Shown here: positions 24,025-34,265 of the stretch, one piece after another
Layout of the letters: every line of letters starts with the position of its first letter
Numbering within the stretch: position 1 is the stretch's first letter
Assembly (NCBI GenBank): GCA_037974965.1
Contig: JBBPFI010000007.1
Location: 1,116,001-1,180,000 of the forward strand
Direction: 5' to 3'
Origin: Dacryopinax spathularia
Lineage: Eukaryota > Basidiomycota > Dacrymycetes > Dacrymycetales > Dacrymycetaceae
Length of the DNA stretch: 64,000 nucleotides
The notes under the pieces: generated by a model
What the model was told of the DNA's origin: nothing
Database searches by the model: none
The model's input: only the letters and a program-made list of their open reading frames with translations
Position numbers and translations under genes: made by a program

Positions 24025-25927
24025 ATGGAGTCCAAGGAGTACGACGCCAATCACGCCGCAAAGCTCGCTGAGCTCGAGCGCATCACCAACCTTGACCTTC
24101 GTCGTCGGGCTGCGCTTGCAGAGGTCGACAATGCCAAGTTCTCCTGGTTCCATGTCAAGGCCGTCCTTGTCGCTGGTGTTGGCTTCTTCACCGGTGAGCA
24201 CCCCTCATTCCTAGGTCTTCGAGGACATTCTGATGGTAGCGTGACCCGTTTCTAGATGCCTACGACATCTTCGCTATCTCCATCGCTGCGACCATGCTGG
24301 GTTATGTGTACAACAACGGCGGTGCGCTTACCGTCAATCAGGACCTCGGTGTCAAGGTTGCGACCCCCATCGGCACATTCGTCGGCCAGCTTCTCTTCGG
24401 CTGGCTCGCTGATATGATCGGGCGCAAGCGCATGTATGGTGTTGAGCTGATGATTAGTGCGTTGCCTCGCATGCCTGACGTGAAAGGCCAACTGACGACT
24501 TCGCTCAGTCATTGGCGCCACGTTTGCGCAAGCTCTCTGCGGTGGTGGTCCGGCTGTCAACGTTATCGGTGCTATCATTGTGTGGCGTTTCATCATGGGT
24601 GTAGGTATCGGTGGTGACTACCCCCTTTCTGCCATCATCACCTCTGAATTCGCCGCCACTCGCATCCGTGGACGCATGATGGCTGCCGTGTAAGTTGAAC
24701 TCACCGCGTTTTCGAAGACCGTGGTACTGATGCCTACTTGTCAGCTTTGCTATGCAGGGATTCGGTAACTTCGCCGCTGCCTGCGTCGCCACCATTGTCG
24801 TGGTCGCCTACAAGAATCAGATCTTGTCAGACCCTGCTGGCGGTGCTTTCCACGTCGACTACTGCTGGCGTCTCCTGATCGGTCTCGGCTGCGTGCCCGC
24901 TGTCATTGCCCTCTACTTCCGTCTGACCATCCCCGAGACCCCTCGCTACACCATGGACGTCGAGCGCAATGTTCAGCAAGCCACCCAGGATGTTGAGCTG
25001 TTCATGACCACCGGTACTTATGAGCACGACCCCGATGCAATTGTGCAGCGCGCCGTCGCACCCAAGGCCAGCCGCAAGGACTTCATGAACTACTTTGGCC
25101 AGTGGAAGAACGGGAAGATCCTCCTCGGTACAGCATACTCATGGTTCGCCTTGGACATTGCCTTCTACGGTCTCGGCTTGAACTCCTCCATCGTGCTGAG
25201 TGCTATCGGCTTCGGGTCGTCGACTGCTGCCACCCCTCAGCAGAAGATCTATGAGAACCTGTATAACGTTTCCGTCGGTAACATCATTCTCGCCGTTGGC
25301 GGTCTCATCCCCGGATATTGGGCAACCTTCCTGGTCGTCGACTTCTGGGGCCGGAAGCCTGTCCAGCTAATGGGCTTCATCATGCTGACGATCATCTTCG
25401 TCTGCATGGGCTTTGGCTACTGGGCCATGCAGACCACTCATGCGGCCAAGAGTGCCTTTGTGTTCTTGTACTGCCTTGCCAACTTCTTCCAGAACTGTGA
25501 GCCACTTTGATTGCGCCTTATTTCCTCACTTGAGCTGACGGCATTTGCAGTCGGCCCTAACAGCACCACCTTTATCATTCCTGGTGAGGTGTTCCCTACC
25601 CGGTATCGGTCCACTGGCCACGGTATCTCCGCTGCCTCCGGCAAACTCGGCGCCATCGTCTCCCAGGTCGGCTTTGCCTGGCTCCGTAACATCGGCGGCA
25701 ACAACTACTGGATTGGCCACATCTTGGAGATCTTCGCCTTCTTCATGCTCACTGGTGTCTTCTCCACCCTCCTCATCCCCGAGACGACCAAACAGACTCT
25801 TGAGGAACTCTCCAACGAACCTCAAGAAGGGTTCATCAAGGACGTCGCACCCGTTATCATCCAGGACGGCGTCGTCCTCCAACCCTCGGTGTCCAAGGCG
25901 AACGGCGAGGCTCACAACCACGTGTAA
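24025..25927 (+). CDS. PHO84: High-affinity inorganic phosphate / proton symporter (Pho84 family)
   Basis: Plasma-membrane importer of phosphate. Exons 24025-24193, 24256-24456, 24509-24689, 24745-25496 and 25551-25927 give 559 residues, the usual Pho84 length. Helix 1 carries FTDAYDIFAISIA with the proton-coupling Asp. DMIGRKRMYG is the loop 2-3 motif. GVGIGGDYPLSAIITSEFA holds the phosphate:H+ symporter signature GGDYPLSATI(x)SE, with a conserved Tyr and Asp in the binding site. IPETPRYTMDVERN ends the first half. In the second half WFALDIAFYGLGLNSS and FGPNSTTFIIPGEVFPTRYRSTGHG are typical. All five exon joins restore conserved sequence. It begins with a short acidic cytosolic tail. A TATA-like element and an E-box lie upstream. 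Confidence 0.96.
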
Positions 25928-26738
25928 AAAGAGCGCCACATGGCCCCTCTGCGCTGCACCCTTTTCTGTCCATCTGTCTTTCATGGTCTTTTTCACGTCT
26001 AATGTGGTCTCATGATGCGGCATACTGTAGGTAGTGCCCCCTCACTGAGAGTCGACTAATGTTTTCGGATATCGTGCGTCTTGGCGATAATAGAGTGTAT
26101 GCCCATGGTCATCGAACGGCGTATTCCCCACTAGCGATTCACGCGGGTGCGTCGACTTTGATTCAAGGAGGTATGGGAAGAATCATCCTTGCTCCGTTAT
26201 TTGTGGACGCGGCTGTTCATCCACCAGAACGAGAAGTAACTAGGGACGTCAGAGAATCTATGAGGAAGCATGGTATGAGCCGTTCGTATAGTAAGATAAT
26301 GTTTTGTGTGATAGGCGCCTAATGGGACCGGCGTCGATGATGAAAGTGACGGTAGGGAGTCGCTCCCCGTGTTGGAATCGTCTAGATTCTGCTGATGGGG
26401 GACGATGACCGGACGGGGGCTGATCACGAGCGGCGGAGTGTTGTGGCTTCTGGTGTGTTCCGATGTTGGGAAGTGCCACACAGCCACCAATGACGTCTAT
26501 GCCCTTGGCCTTCTCATCCCTTCTCGCACTGTGTGCTCACTGCTCGCCTCCCCCCGCGCTGTTTGGGTTCGGCCATCGCTCACATGGCCCCTTCTCCGTA
26601 CGCCTCTCCTCCGAATAATGGCGGCAGTCCGACGCGGAGACGAACAAGCGCTTATCAGCACAGTTCAGCCCCCGTCCTCCTCCTCTCTCCCCCTCTCTCT
26701 CCACTCGACTTGCAATTATACCTTCCACTAAGTTCACA
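25928..26738. other. Intergenic
   Basis: About 810 bases between PHO84 and the coiled-coil gene on the same strand. The last 200 bases are C/T-rich (runs such as CCTCCTCCTCTCTCCC at about 26677), as is common in fungal core promoters. No gene or site can be supported. Confidence 0.45.
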
Positions 26739-27966
26739 ATGAGCTTTTCGTTCCTACAGAGCCTAAACGACGACGACCTGCTCGACAAGAACACAATTCG
26801 CTCGGGCTCATCCACATACCGCACGGCAGCAACAAACAGCGGCGGAAATGGGTCAAGCCCAACGAATGGCGACAACCGAGCTTCCAGCGGACATAGCGAA
26901 AACCGTCCTCTGAGTGTGGATACCAAGCAGAACGATGGTGGCAGCCGTTTCCTCGAAAGCGAGTCAGTCCGACGCACACCCCTTGCTCCCCTCGCTCCTC
27001 CTGTGACGCAGTCGCCAATTTCGCTCACCAATGCCGAGTCTCCGAAGGCCATCGACTACGCTGCGGCTTCACCTCCTCGTGATGAAAAGCAGCCGAACGG
27101 TCAACATTTCTCCGGTGCCCCTGCGCCGTCCATACGCGGTTCCGTCGCCCCTACCGACACCGCTGGATCCTTCCATACGGCACCGGAGAATAGAACTACC
27201 CGTCAGAGTGCCGACGGAGATGCCCAGTCGGCCCGATCGGCCTCTATTCGCACGGGAGTCTCCGAGATTCCACCAACGGCTGTTGGCGCGTTCGCAACAG
27301 GAGCCGCCACGTCCGGTCCAAGGGCTCCTCCCGACCCCGAGCTGCATTCAAGGGCCACCATTGCCGAAAGCAATGTGGATGGCGGCATCCTACGTCGCTT
27401 GACGAAGCGGGAAGGTATGCGGCTTTACGATAACTGAGGTAACCAGAAGACTGATTAGTCTATTAGCCAAGGACGCAAAGCGTTTGTCGAAAGTGCTCAA
27501 GAATGAGGCTGTTACCGAACAGATGACTCTGGATGCCGCGATCAAAGAGCTGGAGAGGCTCCAGAAAGTTCAACGAAAGGCTGCGGCGGTATGTGTGCTG
27601 ATTTCGCTCTACGAGGCGAGGCTCACTCCAGAATAGGCTGAAGCAGAGGCGTTGGCCAAGCACACGAAGGCAGCCCGTCAAGAGAACAAGCTGAACCAGA
27701 TCTACCTCTCTGCAAAGACAAAATGGGAACAAGCTGCTGCATATCTCAAAGCTTGCACGGAGGCGCTCGAGGAGAGTCGTGAGCACGCCCGAATCCAGAC
27801 GGAGTTGCTGCGAGAGAAGGCGGCAGAGGTCGATCGGCTCAGAGCGCAAAAGGCGACTGACGATGTGAGTGTAAAACAAGACCTGGCTCGAAACATGAAG
27901 CTGATAATGGACCTGCAGCGCGAACGTCAAGCCAAGATTGCTGCACTGTCCAACCCCGGCCGTTAA
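26739..27966 (+). CDS. Conserved-looking coiled-coil protein with disordered N-terminus
   Basis: Exons 26739-27414, 27467-27588 and 27637-27966 give 375 residues. The first 220 are low-complexity, rich in Ser, Thr, Ala, Pro and Asn. The rest is almost entirely charged helix (KRLSKVLKNEAVTEQMTLDA, KEALERLQK-like heptads, then RQENKLNQIYLSAKTKWEQA and ESREHARIQTELLREKAAEV) and predicts a long coiled coil. No catalytic motif, signal peptide or membrane segment. It resembles basidiomycete proteins sometimes labelled 'DNA binding protein Ncp1', but that name rests on memory and says little about function. Both introns are GT..TAG and the frame holds across them. Confidence 0.75.
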
Positions 27967-28596
27967 ACATGTCGGTCGTTTTCGCTACACTCCATATCAC
28001 TGTCTCGCGGACAATGTCTGTGATTTTTGAACGGAGGTTCGGTTGCTTCGAGTGGATTTTGCATGATTGAGTTGTGCTGCATTGATGACACCCTTCGATG
28101 ACTGACATGATATTCATTCTACGGTAGTTAACTAATGCTAATGCCATTATTGTAATTTGTCGATTGGTCCCCTCCTCGAGGTGGCCGCATATCTGGCGGT
28201 GATTTATCGAGTGAACGCCGGATGTGCAGTCCAGGGTGTTGCCACGTCATGAAACTCTGCTCGTCGTAGTAAATGGCGGCGGCAGAGCGATTAAGGAGGC
28301 TTTTCGATCTCAAACAACGGTCACCAAAAGAACGGTGTGCGAGGCCGAACGTGTCCTCGAGCGGACTGCTCTCAACGACGTCCGACCGCAATGTTGGCTG
28401 AACGGTTGAAAGGACGGCTTTTGCGTTCAAAGCGGATTTTTGTACTCGCACCGTTTGCACCCGCGCGGTTCTGTGGACCCTTTTCTCGGCGAAAGGGGGT
28501 TGAATGCCGTGCTTCTGCCAGTCAATGACGGGCGCCTACTAGCAGCAGCAGAGTGCATCCTTCCTCCTAGCAAAGCATCGCCGACCTCGTCGCAGT
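27967..28596. other. Intergenic
   Basis: About 630 bases between the coiled-coil gene and the next plus-strand gene. No convincing frame, repeat or RNA gene. It should contain a 3' end and a promoter. Confidence 0.4.
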
Positions 28597-29936
28597 ATGA
28601 CGACAGCCCGGCACTCATTACCTGAACTGGGTTCGCCGGGCTTCTTCGGTGCACTCTACGCCTACGTATCAGATGCTCTCGACGGTACAGTCGACAAACA
28701 TGTATTCACCTGCATTCTCTTCTGCTTGCTGGGAAGGATGCACCTGCCTTATGGCAACCACCTCGTGCTGCGAACTCGAAGAGAGGAAATCTCCAACCTA
28801 AGGCAAAGGGTCCTCTTCGTAAGAAACTCGCTGCTGCAGTGAGCCCCGGCTCAACATGAACTCTAGATGCTGTCGCACATATTCGGCATGACAGCTGTTT
28901 ATTACAAATGCAGGTCCGACACTACCCCAGAATCTTTAGTGGCGGAACTGCTGTCTCAATCAAGCTCTGACTACGACAATACCATGGAAACCAGTGGCCA
29001 TGCACGAAAAGGTAGTATCAGCGTATCTCGCACATCTTCAGTCGGCGGGCGACGACGCCAGGGCTCTGTTCCCAACACTCTGCCAAACAAAGCAAGGTCG
29101 CAATCGCCTGGTGTGCTACCTACTGGAGCAGCCCCTGTCCGTCTACCGCAAGCCATAATCATCAGCTCAACAGGTCGCGCAAGCCATGACACGCAAGAGT
29201 GCCTAGGGAACATCCTCCGCACGCGAACTTGCATCAATGTGACGGGTCGTGCATTCCCCGAAGACCTGTTCGTCGTCCTCCTCAATGACATTGGCGACGG
29301 TCGCGATAAGCCACATATCATGTCGAGTCTCGTGAGGGCTGCTTCCAGGTATCTCCGGACGGCTAACCTGACGCGGGCGTGTACATAGCTGGACCAATTC
29401 TGCTTTGGTTCCTACGTCGACGCTGCTGGCTCTATACAACCTTCTCAACCACCCAGAGCGCCTCTTTTGTCGAGCCAGGTAAGCGCTCAACTTCAATGCC
29501 AGTTACTACTCATCAAGTACAACAGTTCTTGCATCGGTTAAAATATCACGAAGTACCGACCGTCAATCCGTTGTTGGCAAACTACATGAACAATCTCCTG
29601 ACCGCGACCACTCAACATCCCTTGCTCGATGCATTGCTAGTCGGACATCATGCACGACGGGCTTTCAAGCATTATGTGGGCGTGTCAGCAGCGTTATTTT
29701 GCAACGAGGATGGGCGTGTGCAGTCCCAGCATGTCACGCAGGAAGACATTGACCGCGTGTACATCCACGCGATGGGACATCGGCTAAGGATACGAAACGT
29801 TGGCGAGGGCGTACTCAGCATTCTCGACCGTACGCTGGCGCCGCTGGCGCCGGACAAGAGTAGGGAGTGGAAGCCGGGAATGAAGCGAGGAGAAACCGTG
29901 CCCCAGGTTTTGAAAGAAATTCTGGCCGTGGTATAA
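28597..29936 (+). CDS. Possible fungal Mg-chelatase-like AAA-type protein
   Basis: The start gives a segment containing LPELGSPGFFGALYAYVSDA and, after an intron, HLVLRTRREEI. A middle part is Ser/Arg-rich and then reads LPQAIIISS, followed after an intron by RAFPEDLFVVLLND and SSLLDQFCFGSYV across a further intron. These occupy the places where fungal Mg-chelatase-like proteins have the AAA core strands and the 'LPDDFxxVYV...LLDxF' stretch. The end has LLDALLVGHHARRAFKHYVGV and IDRVYIHAMGHRLRIRN, close to the helical lid of that family. I see no P-loop, as is common in the fungal members. Function unknown. Four or more introns; start and inner exon ends are approximate. It could be another AAA-derived family. 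Confidence 0.5.
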
Positions 29937-30203
29937 GTTTCATATACCGCGACAACGGTTTTGTGGATGGTGACCTGCAATGTACCAGAATCTCGCCATA
30001 TACCTCACCACATATATCATATGAAAGATGTCATTATACCCTTGCGGTTGAATCGCAAACCATATACATCGAAAACGCAACGAGAGCCAAGCGATATCAT
30101 GGATAGGGGACCATCATATATACAGAAGCCCCTGTGCTCAATGAGGATACTGTTTGAGCGCTAAATGAACCAGACTCACGGAAAGAACTAAGCGATCGAA
30201 ATA

Positions 30204-30491
30204 TTAGCGCCTTCCGTCTCTCCTCCAGTAACTGCTGTTGACAGCAGTCGCTTGCGCCATGTCGAAGACGGTGTCGCCTATTGCCAAGTACTTGTCCACG
30301 ATACCTCTAGCCGTTGGATCCGATATCAACAGCGTATCTGGTCTGTTTTCCAAAGTGGGACTCAGCGCGAAGAAGGGGGGTTGGGCATTGACAGCCACGC
30401 ACGCGAAACCGCTGGACCGTTTGACTCCAGCTAATAGTGTGGATATGAGGACTGCATCGACAGCGTAGTGGACCACTCTTCCAAGGACCAT
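30204..30491 (-). CDS. ATG44: Mitofissin (Atg44 / former DUF1748 family)
   Basis: Small protein of the mitochondrial intermembrane space whose yeast relatives drive the mitochondrial fission needed for mitophagy. It opens with MVLGRVVHYAVDAVLISTLL and AGVKRSSGF, the amphipathic N-terminal helix that defines the family, and ends with ARGIVDKYLAIGDTVFDMAQ and a basic tail. The frame is open from 30491 to 30204 (95 codons). The middle contains a possible 42-base in-frame intron (GTGCGT..TGAG) whose removal gives GFAPTLENRP, nearer to the family pattern and a length of about 81. Both forms are open, so transcript data are needed to choose. Divergent from the Lyc1-like gene. Confidence 0.72.
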   Translation of the reverse strand: MVLGRVVHYAVDAVLISTLLAGVKRSSGFACVAVNAQPPFFALSPTLENRPDTLLISDPTARGIVDKYLAIGDTVFDMAQATAVNSSYWRRDGRR

Positions 30492-30823
30492 TTCGTATAC
30501 CGAGAGGGGAGTTGCAAGTGGTGTGAAGCGGGGAACAGGTGGATAAGCTGGCGGGGAAGTAGAGAGTGTTGTACTCGATGACTAGTTATGCGAAACGACT
30601 GACTGCCAGTGCCCTCAGGTGACTGCCGAGCGGTGACGACGCCGGGGAACGGTGCTAACGTGACTTCGGGTGGCGGGGGGAAGTCCCTGAACGGTTGTGC
30701 GCGTCGGCCGGCCGGTTCTCCTGCAGTGTCACCGAGCGCAGCTTCGCAAAGATTCCCGACGCTCATGCCTTTTCTGGTAACTCGTCGGACAAGGGTAGTT
30801 GGCATACTTGACATCAGCCGGGA
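30492..30823. promoter_or_regulatory. Divergent promoter, mitofissin and Lyc1-like gene
   Basis: A gap of 332 bases between two start codons facing away from each other. It must serve both genes. No site stands out. Frames here are short and unsupported. Confidence 0.5.
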
Positions 30824-32069
30824 ATGCTAGACTTTGCCTCCTTGACTCTGGTTGAGGCAAATGCCGAACAAGCTTTGGAAGCGGAGAAGCGAAGCTTTCA
30901 ACAAGTGCGTACGGTCGTATTCTGCTCATCATCCATTACACTCTCATTCTAATCCTGAAACGAACGCAGTGGAATCGCGGTCTCTCTCTAGAACAGTACC
31001 TAAAAGTCTACAACGATCTGCATCACTTGCCGCATGCGACTGACGGCAAATTGAGCACCTGGTTCGCCGTACCTTTCTCTACTTCCTACTTCCGACCGAG
31101 TATTAATGGCCTCTGGCAGGGTGCTAGTTCGCAGGGGGGAGCCAGCTTCGGTCAACTTCCTGTGTGCCTGCGAAACGTTCGTATGATGGTTTCGGCACGG
31201 GGCTGGGCTAACAGGCAGCGACTATGCACAGATATCGTCGAAAAGCGTTCATTGCTACGACGGCTGGCGCACAGGAAGTATCGGCTTACGCAATCGCTTC
31301 CGTCTACACTCCTGAAGCAAACCGCAAGAAAGGCTATGCCAGGTGGGAGGAGGTTGTCAATAAGAAAAGAACTCAGATTTACTGAACTGGGGGTAGACAG
31401 ATGCTACGCTTGTTACACCACGTGATAGGTGCGAAAGATGGCCTTCCGGACTTCCCAGCCGAATGGGGGCAACCACCTTCTCGAGAAAACTACGGCGACG
31501 GCCTGTTCTCGGTCCTATATTCCGACGTAGGCCCAAACTTCTACCGAGCATGCGGGCCGTCCTCGTCTACCGTCGGATGGGTGGTACAAAATCCCACTGA
31601 GATGGTGTGGACCGTTGACGAGAAGGTCCAGAATGTTGAGATGACCACCAGGCTGTTGAGAGAGGGGGATCTGGAAGGTGTTTTGACAAGAGATGCTTCC
31701 ATGATCGAAGAAGAAGTGAGGGCCGCCACATCCCCTTGCTGCTCCTTCACGGCGAACAATGGCGTGAATAATTATTTGGTTCAACGCTCCATTATGCAAG
31801 CCATTTTCAAGGGTCGTCCAAGGCCGGAGGTTTTCGGTGCTGTCCTTGATGATGCGTCCAAGCCACTAGCTTTTGCCACTTGGACACCAGGCCCGCCTAC
31901 GCTAAGCATCACCAGGCTTCGCGCATCTCCTGAGACTCTTCCAGCCTTGCTGGGGATAGCCAAGCGGACAGCACTGCAATTCGGATCGACGGAGGTTGTC
32001 GCCTGGGCGGTAGAAGAAGGACTGGAAGAAGTTGGCAAGACGCTGGGTGGCGTGAAGCGGACCAGGTAG
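30824..32069 (+). CDS. Lyc1-like GNAT acetyltransferase
   Basis: Fungal GNAT-fold protein related to yeast lysine N-acetyltransferase Lyc1, which starts lysine breakdown. The start ATG at 30824 gives LDFASLTLVEANAEQALEAE and then, across the intron 30905-30969, QWNRGLSLEQYLKVYNDLH, the family's N-terminal pattern. NFLCACETF is a core strand. After an intron, SAYAIASVYTPEANRKKGYA is the acetyl-CoA binding motif A, and a third intron joins it to RQMLRLLHHVIG. The C-terminal half (FSVLYSDVGPNFYRACG, LREGDLEGVL, FATWTPGPPTLSITRLRA) fits the Lyc1 C-terminal domain. One splice between 31070 and 31140 could not be resolved with canonical ends, so a coding error or unusual intron there is possible. 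Substrate is inferred. Confidence 0.72.
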
Positions 32070-32642
32070 GCCACCAGTCGCTTGTCTGGATGAGTGATCT
32101 CAGATGTCTACAGAAGCGGCCATCTTCCCGCAATCCATGTCTATGCGAGGGACAGCGACAAGTATGAGTGGCTCCATAACGAAGAGTATATTCCACCGCT
32201 CGTTCCAGTAGGCCCTTCTGATTGTCGCCTATAGGTTCGCTTGGTGCTGAGTGATATGGCGGTCGTATTTTTATAGACATAGAGAAGACTGACGGTTTAG
32301 AGAGAATATATTGGACAGACTGACTGGAGTGGTAAACAGAGGCGTAAACGAACGAGCAGTTGCCCATAGACGCCGCGTCAGGCTCGCTGATATTATGTAT
32401 GAGTCACTAGGTGCGATTGAGTGAGGCACATGACGAATATAAATGCGACGCGTCCGTCACGCGCCCCGTCGACGCGTCGTGCTCAGACCGCGTTCATCTT
32501 CCCCACTTGTCATCTTTACTTACCCTCTTCCGATCACTGCAGCCTCAGCAACTGGAATAATCACTTGCTCAAAAAGGAGGATTGATTGCTGCTTCACTTT
32601 ACTTACCCCTCCGCTTTACTGTGTCTTGCCTCTGCAGCGCTT
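32070..32642. other. Intergenic
   Basis: About 570 bases between two plus-strand genes. No domain-bearing frame. Pyrimidine-rich near 32500-32640, as in fungal promoters. Nothing else seen. Confidence 0.4.
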
Positions 32643-34167
32643 ATGTCTTCGCCCGCACAAAGCCCTCCGGTAACGCCTAGTCGACGCATACCAAATCCAC
32701 ACGCATATGCGGTGAAGACGACTTCCTCTGGTGCGCCGGCTACTTCTAGATTCCAGTATGGTAAAATAACTATGTTGCTTCTTTCTAGGCCTATTAACTC
32801 GTTCCAATTCCTCAAATTCAAGGCCCGGCCTCGCATCTCACTCTTATGCGCCAGTTTGTCCGCCGTCACCCACACCGCTGGGGACTCCCAAATCAACTGC
32901 CAACAAACGCCCATCACCTCGCATTCAGCAAGCCGCCCACGTACCCAATCTACCCACGTTGGAAGGCCGCGGACAGCATGGCGAGATTTCGGGCCGTCCT
33001 CATAGCTACGCGGGTCCGTCAAAGAGGGAGGCTCTGGCTTCATCCCCCGCTTTCCACCTCCGCACTCCAAATTTGTCGGGACGGCGACAAAGTAACTACA
33101 AGTCGGGAAACGATCATGTCCGCAACCCACGTCTGCACACATGTGGAGGTTAGACACTGACGTTTTGATCTGCAGGAAGACCCGTGGTCGTCCAGGCGCT
33201 TAGCTGCATGGCTGTCATTACCTGCGCAGCAGGAGCGGTTTGATATTAGCAAGGACATGGTAGCCCATATTGCCGACTTCGTCAAGTTCAACGATTTGCA
33301 GGGGCCGGACCTAATACGTGCTAATGAGACCGCCTTGAGGAGGTGAGTGAACCATACGATCTGACAGCCTCAAGTCATCTGAGGACGTGTATTAGACTGG
33401 GGGCTGAGGACGCCTGGATTCCAGTGTTGCTGTCAGCGGGCGGATATCTTGGGCGTCCAGAGCTCACAGAAGACCGTTTATCCACCGGTGACGACCGGTT
33501 TAACACACGAGAGAAAGCGCGCGTGCATGCAGGTGCGAACACTACAGCTAATCGTGTTCGCCGACTAGCAGCGACATTTGAGAACTCGGCGCAGAAACAT
33601 CGACATACGATGTCCGTGGACCGTGACTTCATGAGCGGATCTTACAAGATGGCCGTATGCGACGTTCAGCAGACGGAATATTGTCCGTCTTTAGGAAGGC
33701 GAAGCCCAGCATCTGTATCCGAATCCTCCGACAGCTTGTTGACACCGATTACGCCTCAATTCGAGCAGCGCCACAGAATGGACGAAGGCATGGAGTCACC
33801 GGACGTCGCACTCGCGCTCAGCAAGATCGCGGATTACCCGAGCTTTGGCAGCCAGACTCCTCGAAGAACTTCCGAACAGGATTTATGGCTGAAGCCTCGA
33901 CACAACGCTACTTCCGCCCCTCGGGATCAAGATCCGACAGACCTGCTTCTTCGCCTGAGCAACATAGAGCAAAGGTTGGAGACGCTAGAAATGAAAGCCA
34001 AGGAGGGGATCATTAGGGAAGGATTGGATGAGTGTCGCAGACGTTCACGTCCCTCCCTGGATGCGCTTTGGACGTTGGGGTTCTCGGGCGCATTTCTGCT
34101 GGGCATGGGTATGTGTGCGATTCTCTTCTCCTATTCTACTCGCGCAATGCGACATGTCAAGGTATGA
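32643..34167 (+). CDS. Unrecognised protein with C-terminal membrane anchor
   Basis: From ATG 32643, exons separated by short introns (one at about 32757-32788 ending TTTCTAG, one ending CTGCAG at about 33175, one at about 33343-33395) give a protein of roughly 450 residues. The first 150 are Ser/Pro-rich and disordered. A conserved-looking helical segment follows (WSSRRLAAWLSLPAQQERFD, DMVAHIADFVKFNDLQG), then another low-complexity part. A short coiled coil (LLLRLSNIEQRLETLEMKAK) is followed by one hydrophobic helix (LWTLGFSGAFLLGMGMCAIL) some 30 residues from the end. It looks like a tail-anchored membrane protein. I do not recognise the family. Its 3' end lies about 100 bases from that of the phosphate transporter. 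Confidence 0.6.
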
Positions 34168-34265
34168 CGACGGCATGTCACAAGGGCCACGTCTGCCGTC
34201 ATATTAAGGGTTACAACCTATGCAAGCGTTTATTTATAGACAGTCACGGGCTCGGCCAAACGAAC

